A stretch of 17,695 bases of DNA from the NCBI GenBank assembly GCA_934394615.1, contig CAKRRJ010000050.1, positions 1-17,695 of the forward strand. Reading direction: 5' to 3'. The number at the start of each line of letters is the position of its first letter. Position 1 is the first letter of the stretch. Source of the DNA: an uncultured Lachnospiraceae bacterium. Its GTDB lineage: Bacteria > Bacillota > Clostridia > Lachnospirales > Lachnospiraceae. Positions 12,999-17,695 of this stretch are shown in pieces. Under the pieces are notes generated by a model. The model was given only the letters and a program-made list of their open reading frames with translations, made no database searches and was not told where the DNA came from. The position numbers and the translations under genes are program-made.

Positions 12999-13883
12999 AT
13001 GGCTATTTTTGAGGGTGCGGGCGTTGCACTGGTAACCCCGTTTACAGAAGCAGGAGAGGTAAATTACGATAAGCTGGCTGAACTTTTGGAGGAGCAGATT
13101 GCAGGAGGTACCGACGCGATCATCGCATGCGGTACCACCGGTGAGTCCGCCACCATGAGCTATGAGGAACACATCGACGTGATCCGCTTTACCTGCAAGG
13201 TGGTAAACAAGCGCATCCCGGTTATTGCAGGAACCGGTTCTAATTGTACAAGAGAGGCAATCCACCTCTCCAAAGAGGCAGAGAAAGCCGGAGCAGACGG
13301 ACTGCTGCTGGTAACTCCTTACTATAACAAGGCAACCCAGAACGGACTCATCGCGCACTATACCGCAATCGCGAATTCCGTGAATATTCCGTGCCTGTTA
13401 TACCATGTTCCAACCCGTACCGGCCTGACCATGAAGCCGGAGACCATCGTAAAGCTCTGCCGTGAGGTTCCGAATATTGTCGGCGTGAAGGAAGCAAGCG
13501 GAAACTTCTCTGCCATCGCTGAGATCATGCATCTGGCAAACGGCTGTGTAGACCTGTATTCTGGAAACGATGACCAGATCGTTCCGCTGTTAGCTATGGG
13601 CGGCAAGGGTGTTATCTCCGTTCTGTCCAACGTGGCTCCGAGACAGACCCACGAGATCTGCGAGAATTTCTTCAAGGGCAATATTGAAAAGAGCCGCCAG
13701 ATGCAGTTAGAGGCACTTCCTCTGATCAATGCGCTGTTCTGTGAAGTAAATCCGATCCCGGTCAAAGCTGCATTCAACCTGATGGGCAAAGAGGTTGGCC
13801 CGCTCAGACTGCCGCTCACCGAGATGGAGCCGCAGAACCAGGAGATTCTGAAAAAGGCTATGCAGGAGTATGGCATTCTGTAA
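12999..13883 (+). CDS. dapA: 4-hydroxy-tetrahydrodipicolinate synthase
   Basis: 294 aa, full length. It condenses pyruvate with aspartate semialdehyde in the cytosol, the first step of the diaminopimelate/lysine branch, and is also the source of dipicolinic acid precursors in sporulation. Key residues are seen: GTTGES with Thr46-Thr47, VTPYYNKATQ, Tyr135 in YHVPTRTG, and Schiff-base Lys164 in GVKEASGN; YSGNDDQIVPLLAMGGKGVISVLSN follows. The start at 12999 is fixed by AAGGAGG (12984-12990), 8 bases upstream; the in-frame ATG-less extension to 12951 is leader. It is the first gene of an operon with dapB, 53 bases on, and is controlled by the upstream lysine riboswitch. A weak 6-bp hairpin with four Ts (12943-12961) lies between the riboswitch terminator and the start. 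Confidence 0.97.
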   Translation: MAIFEGAGVALVTPFTEAGEVNYDKLAELLEEQIAGGTDAIIACGTTGESATMSYEEHIDVIRFTCKVVNKRIPVIAGTGSNCTREAIHLSKEAEKAGADGLLLVTPYYNKATQNGLIAHYTAIANSVNIPCLLYHVPTRTGLTMKPETIVKLCREVPNIVGVKEASGNFSAIAEIMHLANGCVDLYSGNDDQIVPLLAMGGKGVISVLSNVAPRQTHEICENFFKGNIEKSRQMQLEALPLINALFCEVNPIPVKAAFNLMGKEVGPLRLPLTEMEPQNQEILKKAMQEYGIL

Positions 13884-13936
13884 GAAACTGGTGAAAACTG
13901 CAAAACAGGAGACTTGCACAGGAGGACTTTCAAAAA

Positions 13937-14692
13937 ATGGTTAAAATGATCATGCACGGCTGTAATGGCGCTATGGGACGCACCATTACCGGCCTTGCCA
14001 AAGAGATGGATGGCATTGAAATCGTAGCGGGAATCGATGTAAACCCGGTTGTTTTAAGCGACTACCCGGTATTTGCTTCCCTGGAGGAGTGCAATGTGGA
14101 GGCCGATGTCATTGTGGATTTCGCGTCTGCAAAGGCAGTGGACCATCTGTTAGATTACTGCGGCGCACACAAAATGCCGTTAGTTTTATGCACCACCGGA
14201 CTTTCCGCAGAGCAGATCGAAAAAGTAAAAGAGACCAGTAAGCAGACCGCGATCCTGCGTTCCGCGAACATGTCTCTTGGCATCAACACCCTCATGAAGC
14301 TGGTGCAGGACGCTGCAAAAGTCCTGGCAAACGCCGGTTTCGATATCGAGATCGTGGAGAAACATCACAACAAAAAGCTGGACGCTCCGAGCGGAACCGC
14401 ACTTGCGCTGGCAGATTCCATCAACGAGGCAATGGAGAACCAGTATCATTACAAATATGACCGGAGCCAGGAGCGCGTGCGCCGTGATGAAAAAGAAATC
14501 GGCATTTCTGCTGTGCGTGGCGGAACCATCGTGGGCGACCACGACGTGATCTTTGCCGGGACGGACGAGGTCATCACTTTCAGCCATACCGCGTATTCCA
14601 AGGCAATCTTCGGAAAGGGCGCGCTGCAGGCAGCCCTGTTCCTGGCAGGAAAAGAGCCGGGACTTTACGATATGCAGGATGTGATCGGCTAA
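13937..14692 (+). CDS. dapB: 4-hydroxy-tetrahydrodipicolinate reductase
   Basis: 251 aa, the usual length. It reduces the DapA product with NAD(P)H. The N-terminal Rossmann motif is MIMHGCNGAMGRTI (4-17), followed by VIVDFASAKAV and LCTTGLS. The substrate-binding/catalytic block EKHHNKKLDAPSGTALALAD (about 145-164) is complete, and the C-terminal GDHDVIFAGTDEVITFSHTA matches the family. The start at 13937 has AGGAGG (13920-13925), 11 bases upstream; an in-frame ATG at 13946 would be too far. Second gene of the lysine-riboswitch operon. No obvious terminator was found in the 87 bases after the stop. Confidence 0.97.
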   Translation: MVKMIMHGCNGAMGRTITGLAKEMDGIEIVAGIDVNPVVLSDYPVFASLEECNVEADVIVDFASAKAVDHLLDYCGAHKMPLVLCTTGLSAEQIEKVKETSKQTAILRSANMSLGINTLMKLVQDAAKVLANAGFDIEIVEKHHNKKLDAPSGTALALADSINEAMENQYHYKYDRSQERVRRDEKEIGISAVRGGTIVGDHDVIFAGTDEVITFSHTAYSKAIFGKGALQAALFLAGKEPGLYDMQDVIG

Positions 14693-14779
14693 AAATTGAT
14701 AAAAATGGTAATTCTGATCTTTTATAAAAATGCCTCTTTTCTTCCATAATAACAACAGGAAAGAAAGGAGAACAGGAAT

Positions 14780-15190
14780 ATGAAAAAGATCAGAATGACC
14801 GCGTGTATGCTGCTTTTTGCCCTGACTGTCTGCGCTCTTTCGGGATGCGGAAGACGGAATGGAACCGGCATGGCGGATGAGGCAACGACCGCGCAACAGA
14901 ATCAGGGAACATCCGGTGCCCGGAATGGGGATGGCATGGACCAGAGCGGGGAAGCGGGCATGAACGGCGGGAACGCGGGCGCAAATGAAAACGCGTCCGG
15001 GACCGGAGCCATCCATGCCACGACCGGAACCGACGACGCGTTTGAGCGCGACAGTTCCGGAAATCCGGGCAGCACAAACGGGACCGCGGAGACCGAAAAT
15101 CCGGCAGCCGGGAATCGCACCGACGCGCGAGAGAGCACCGGTGTGGTAAATGACATTATAAATGATGTAGAAGGCGCTGTGGAGCGCTGA
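14780..15190 (+). CDS. Unrecognised low-complexity lipoprotein
   Basis: 136 aa; family not recognised. The N-terminus is a clear lipoprotein signal peptide: MKKIR, a hydrophobic core, then the lipobox LSGC with Cys23 as the predicted lipid-modified residue. The mature part is highly biased: rich in Gly, Asn, Ala, Thr, Ser, Asp and Glu, with no Lys, Leu, Trp or Tyr after Cys23 and a single Phe. About 90 residues look disordered (NGGNAGANENASGTG-type sequence). Only the last ~15 residues, VVNDIINDVEGAVER, have an amphipathic-helix pattern. This suggests a tethered spacer displaying a C-terminal helix outside the membrane. The start is supported by AAAGGAG (14764-14770), 9 bases upstream. It could be co-transcribed with dapB or with the next gene. 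Function unknown. Confidence 0.8.
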   Translation: MKKIRMTACMLLFALTVCALSGCGRRNGTGMADEATTAQQNQGTSGARNGDGMDQSGEAGMNGGNAGANENASGTGAIHATTGTDDAFERDSSGNPGSTNGTAETENPAAGNRTDARESTGVVNDIINDVEGAVER

Positions 15191-15210
15191 CGGAATATCG
15201 CAGCAAAAAA

Positions 15211-15266
15211 GCAGAAGACAACATCGCCATTTCAGGGCAGCCTGGAGGGCGGTGTTCTTCGCTTTT
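15211..15266 (+). terminator. Weak terminator-like hairpin after the lipoprotein gene
   Basis: GAAGA (in 15211-15220) pairs with TCTTC (15256-15260), CGCC with GGCG, and CAGG with CCTG inside, making a long stem interrupted by bulges. Only four Ts (15263-15266) follow. Read by eye; the strength is doubtful. Confidence 0.3.
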
Positions 15267-15288
15267 CTGGAAGAGTACAGGGGGAGTA

Positions 15289-15630
15289 TTGAAAAGAAAC
15301 TGGAACCGAATGTGCCGCCGCTGGCGCAGAGCCTGCATCCGGCGGCTGGCATGGAAATACCAGCGCGCAAGGAGCCGGAGTGCACTGCGCAGTCTGCTTA
15401 TGGCGGCATTTTTTCTGGAATGCGGTGTGTGGACAGGCCTGTTTTTTGTACAGGCAGAACCAGCGCTCACGCTTTTTCGGGAGGAGGAACGCTGCGAAGT
15501 GGAACTCATCACAAATAACCGCGCGGCGGGCGGACCGGAGCCATATGTGGTTTACGGCATGCGTCTCGATCTGGAGGCTCTGGAAGTGCAGTTTTACCGC
15601 AGGCAGGATCTACTCCGGGAACGTCCGTAA
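15289..15630 (+). CDS. Unrecognised small single-pass membrane protein
   Basis: 113 aa if started at TTG 15289; family not recognised. The N-terminus is strongly basic (12 Arg in the first 33 residues). One hydrophobic segment follows, LLMAAFFLECGVWTGLFFVQA (about 36-56), then a ~55-residue tail (EPALTLFREEE...PYVVYGMRLDLEALEVQFYRRQ). By the positive-inside rule the tail is outside the cell, so the segment could be an anchor or an uncleaved signal. The start is uncertain: the GGGGGAG stretch before TTG 15289 is very close, and ATG 15310 (GGA 5 bases upstream) is an alternative. It lies 98 bases after the lipoprotein stop on the same strand and may be linked to it. Coding is supported by codon usage and by a plausible membrane topology. 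Confidence 0.6.
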   Translation: MKRNWNRMCRRWRRACIRRLAWKYQRARSRSALRSLLMAAFFLECGVWTGLFFVQAEPALTLFREEERCEVELITNNRAAGGPEPYVVYGMRLDLEALEVQFYRRQDLLRERP

Positions 15631-15650
15631 GCTGGAATTGAAAAAATATA

Positions 15651-15679
15651 TTGCAATTCACAAAGTGCTGTATTATAAT
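15651..15679 (+). promoter_or_regulatory. Promoter of the purF-purB operon
   Basis: TTGCAA (15651-15656), a 17-bp spacer, then a perfect TATAAT (15674-15679). An inverted repeat GAATTG (15635-15640) with CAATTC (15654-15659) overlaps the -35 box and could be an operator. The ~60-nt leader shows no purine riboswitch core. Confidence 0.85.
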
Positions 15680-15746
15680 TTCTTCTGAAATCAACTTCTT
15701 TTATTTGTACTGCTTATAAATATGTCAGAGAGGAATAAGAAAGCCG

Positions 15747-17186
15747 ATGGAAGAGAAACGCTTGCTGAATCCAGATGAGCTGCACGAGGAGTGCGGTGTA
15801 TTCGGAATGTACGATTTTGACGGCAATGATGTAGCATCCGAGATTTATTACGGACTGTTTGCATTGCAGCACCGGGGGCAGGAGAGCTGCGGTATTGCGG
15901 TCAGTGACACAGAGGGACCGAAGGGGAAGGTAAATGCGTATAAGGGGATGGGGCTTTGCAATGAGGTGTTCACACCGGACATCTTAGAGGGTTTACACGG
16001 AAACATTGGTGTGGGACATGTGCGTTATTCGACTGCGGGAAGCAGCACCAGAGAGAACGCGCAGCCGCTGGTACTGAACTATGTAAAAGGTACGCTGGCG
16101 CTCGCCCACAACGGCAACCTGATCAATGCGCCGGAACTGCGCCGGGAGCTGGAATACAGCGGTGCTATTTTCCAGACCACCATCGACTCGGAGGTCATTG
16201 CGTACCATATCGCAAGAGAGCGTGTCCACACTTCTTCTGTTGAGGAAGCGGTAGCGAACGCCATGAAAAAGATCAAAGGTGCTTATTCGCTGGTTATCAT
16301 GAGCCCGCGTAAAATGATTGGTGCCAGAGATCCGTTTGGATTTAAGCCTCTCTGTATCGGTAAAAAAGAGAATGCCTACATACTGGTTTCTGAGAGCTGT
16401 GCCCTTGCCACCATCGACGCGGAGTTTGTGCGCGATGTGGAGCCGGGTGAAATCGTCACCATCACGAAGGATGGCATTAAGTCTGATAAAAGCATGTGCC
16501 TGCCGGATCCGAAAAAGCAGGCGAGATGCGTGTTTGAGTACATTTATTTCGCAAGACCGGACAGTGTGTTTGACGGCGTGAGCGTGTACCACTCCCGCAT
16601 TCATGCAGGACGCTGCCTTGCCATCGATTCTCCGGTCGATGCCGACATCGTGGTAGGCGTGCCGGAATCCGGCAATGCCGCTGCCCTGGGTTATTCCATG
16701 GAGTCCGGCATCCCGTATGGTACGGCCTTTGTGAAGAACTCCTATGTGGGACGTACCTTCATCAAGCCGAAGCAGAGCAGCCGTGTCTCTGCGGTAAAAG
16801 TCAAACTGAATGTATTAAAGGAAGCAGTAGCCGGAAAGCGCGTCATCATGATCGATGACTCCATCGTCCGCGGTACCACCAGCCATCTCATTGTCAAGAT
16901 GCTGCGCGATGCCGGAGCGAAAGAGGTTCATGTAAAGATCAGCGCGCCGCCGTTCTTACACCCGTGCTATTTCGGAACCGATATCCCGTCGGAGGACCAG
17001 CTGATCGCGAGCGGCCGCACCATCGAGGAGATCCGCCAGATCATTGGTGCCGATTCTTTATCTTATTTAAAGATGGAGCGCCTGCCGGAGCTGTCCGGGG
17101 GACTTCCAATCTGCACCGCATGTTTTAGCGGAAACTATCCGTTAGACCCGCCGCAGGAAGATATCCGCGGCGAATATACCAAATAA
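15747..17186 (+). CDS. purF: Amidophosphoribosyltransferase (glutamine PRPP amidotransferase)
   Basis: 479 aa. It catalyses the first step of de novo purine synthesis: PRPP plus glutamine to phosphoribosylamine. The Ntn-type glutaminase domain begins with Cys16 (ELHEECGVFG), so a 15-residue propeptide must be removed, as in the Bacillus enzyme. HVRYSTAGSS and HNGNLIN are glutaminase motifs. The phosphoribosyltransferase domain has the PRPP loop VIMIDDSIVRGTT (366-378). Four Cys fit [4Fe-4S] ligands of the Bacillus-type enzyme: Cys261 (CVFEYIYFARPDS), Cys407 (HPCYFGTD), and Cys456/Cys459 (CTAC); such clusters make the enzyme oxygen-labile. The start at 15747 has AGAGG (15729-15733) at a rather long 13-base spacing. 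purB follows 30 bases after the stop. Confidence 0.97.
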   Translation: MEEKRLLNPDELHEECGVFGMYDFDGNDVASEIYYGLFALQHRGQESCGIAVSDTEGPKGKVNAYKGMGLCNEVFTPDILEGLHGNIGVGHVRYSTAGSSTRENAQPLVLNYVKGTLALAHNGNLINAPELRRELEYSGAIFQTTIDSEVIAYHIARERVHTSSVEEAVANAMKKIKGAYSLVIMSPRKMIGARDPFGFKPLCIGKKENAYILVSESCALATIDAEFVRDVEPGEIVTITKDGIKSDKSMCLPDPKKQARCVFEYIYFARPDSVFDGVSVYHSRIHAGRCLAIDSPVDADIVVGVPESGNAAALGYSMESGIPYGTAFVKNSYVGRTFIKPKQSSRVSAVKVKLNVLKEAVAGKRVIMIDDSIVRGTTSHLIVKMLRDAGAKEVHVKISAPPFLHPCYFGTDIPSEDQLIASGRTIEEIRQIIGADSLSYLKMERLPELSGGLPICTACFSGNYPLDPPQEDIRGEYTK

Positions 17187-17216
17187 ATCATTAATCACAA
17201 AAATTGGAGGGTTCTT

Positions 17217-17695
17217 ATGAACGACAGATACCAAAGCCCGTTGTCCGAGCGTTACGCAAGTAAGGAGATGCAGTACATCTTCTCCCCGGACAAGAAATTC
17301 AAAACCTGGAGAAAACTGTGGATCGCACTGGCTGAGACCGAGAAAGAGCTGGGCCTGCCGATCACCCAGGAGCAGATCGATGAGTTAAAGGCACACGCCG
17401 AGGATATCAACTACGAGGTAGCAAAAGAGCGTGAGCGTCTGGTCCGCCACGATGTGATGTCCCACGTTTACGCTTACGGCCAGCAGTGCCCGAAGGCAAA
17501 GGGTATCATCCATCTGGGAGCTACCTCCTGCTACGTTGGCGATAACACGGACCTCATCATCATGACTGAGGGCTTAAAGCTGGTCCGCAAAAAACTCATC
17601 AATGTGATGGCAGAACTGGCAAAATTCGCTGACAAATACAAAAACCAGCCGACCCTGGCATTTACCCATTTCCAGCCGGCACAGCCGACTACCGT
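17217..17695 (+). CDS. purB: Adenylosuccinate lyase, N-terminal part (3' truncated by the window)
   Basis: 159 codons are visible of a protein usually about 430-480 aa. It splits SAICAR and adenylosuccinate, releasing fumarate, in purine synthesis. The sequence starts [24 protein letters not shown], has the family [17 protein letters not shown] helix and [14 protein letters not shown], and reaches the [10 protein letters not shown] signature containing the catalytic His at the window edge. GGAGGG (17206-17211) lies 5 bases before the ATG. It is probably co-transcribed with purF; the pairing of step 1 with step 8 of the pathway is functionally coherent. Confidence 0.95.
   Translation, partial: MNDRYQSPLSERYASKEMQYIFSPDKKFKTWRKLWIALAETEKELGLPITQEQIDELKAHAEDINYEVAKERERLVRHDVMSHVYAYGQQCPKAKGIIHLGATSCYVGDNTDLIIMTEGLKLVRKKLINVMAELAKFADKYKNQPTLAFTHFQPAQPTT

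Noticed and set aside
14186..15385. Long minus-strand open frame of 399 codons
   Set aside because: It runs antisense to dapB and the lipoprotein gene, its translation is Cys/His/Arg-rich without a family pattern, and the sense genes are certain (dapB) or well supported.
15252..15518. Plus-strand GTG-started frame of 88 codons overlapping the membrane-protein gene
   Set aside because: No ribosome binding site and no membrane or domain pattern; the overlapping frame at 15289 gives a better protein.
15680..15746. Purine riboswitch ahead of purF
   Set aside because: The ~60-nt leader is too short and has none of the conserved loop sequences of the purine aptamer.
1..17695. CRISPR arrays, tRNA/rRNA genes, insertion sequences or prophage genes
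   Set aside because: No regularly spaced repeats, no tRNA-like cloverleaf noticed and no transposase or integrase reading frame; the two hairpin copies are too few and too far apart for an array.

Overview
The window looks like chromosomal DNA from a spore-forming member of the Clostridia, most likely a Lachnospiraceae-type gut anaerobe. The evidence is the spoVA genes, strong AGGAGG-type ribosome binding sites, a lysine-riboswitch-controlled dapA-dapB pair, a PurF with iron-sulfur ligands and a propeptide, and fairly high GC by eye. It is mostly housekeeping DNA. I see no phage genes, insertion sequences, CRISPR array, tRNA or rRNA. The most unusual content lies in the intergenic and leader regions.

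Layout. 1-354 is the 3' end of a fused TRAP transporter permease. 440-1955 holds spoVAD and spoVAE, without spoVAC between them and the TRAP gene. 1956-2239 is a regulatory region with a perfect consensus promoter whose spacer carries nine consecutive Gs, followed by a complete terminator. It leads into an orphan soluble hybrid histidine kinase (2240-4045). A bidirectional terminator separates this from a class A penicillin-binding protein on the minus strand (4112-6805). The PBP gene is divergent from a YigZ/IMPACT-family gene (6959-7609). 7610-7840 is a structured leader with its own promoter and terminator ahead of typA/bipA (7841-9670). Next come a MATE efflux gene (9813-11156), an SSB-like protein built from two tandem OB-fold repeats (11234-11869), a hairpin-rich spacer, and a short CobA/CobO-like nucleotide-binding protein (12100-12582). 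A promoter, lysine riboswitch and terminator then control dapA and dapB (12999-14692). After these are an unrecognised low-complexity lipoprotein and an unrecognised single-pass membrane protein. The window ends with purF and the 5' end of purB.

How the parts fit. dapA-dapB is the lysine/diaminopimelate branch, gated by lysine through a mutually exclusive antiterminator/terminator. It feeds both lysine and the peptidoglycan that the PBP polymerises. purF-purB form a purine operon. spoVAD/E act in dipicolinic acid uptake by the forespore.

Points most worth a second look: (1) a terminator whose 3' arm is the spoVAD ribosome binding site, with a SigG-like promoter overlapping it; (2) the G9 tract in a consensus promoter, a candidate phase-variation switch; (3) a 25-bp hairpin repeat flanking the CobA-like gene, whose two copies differ by one compensatory base-pair change; (4) the two-OB-fold SSB-like protein. 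All calls come from reading the sequence; no searches or folding calculations were run.
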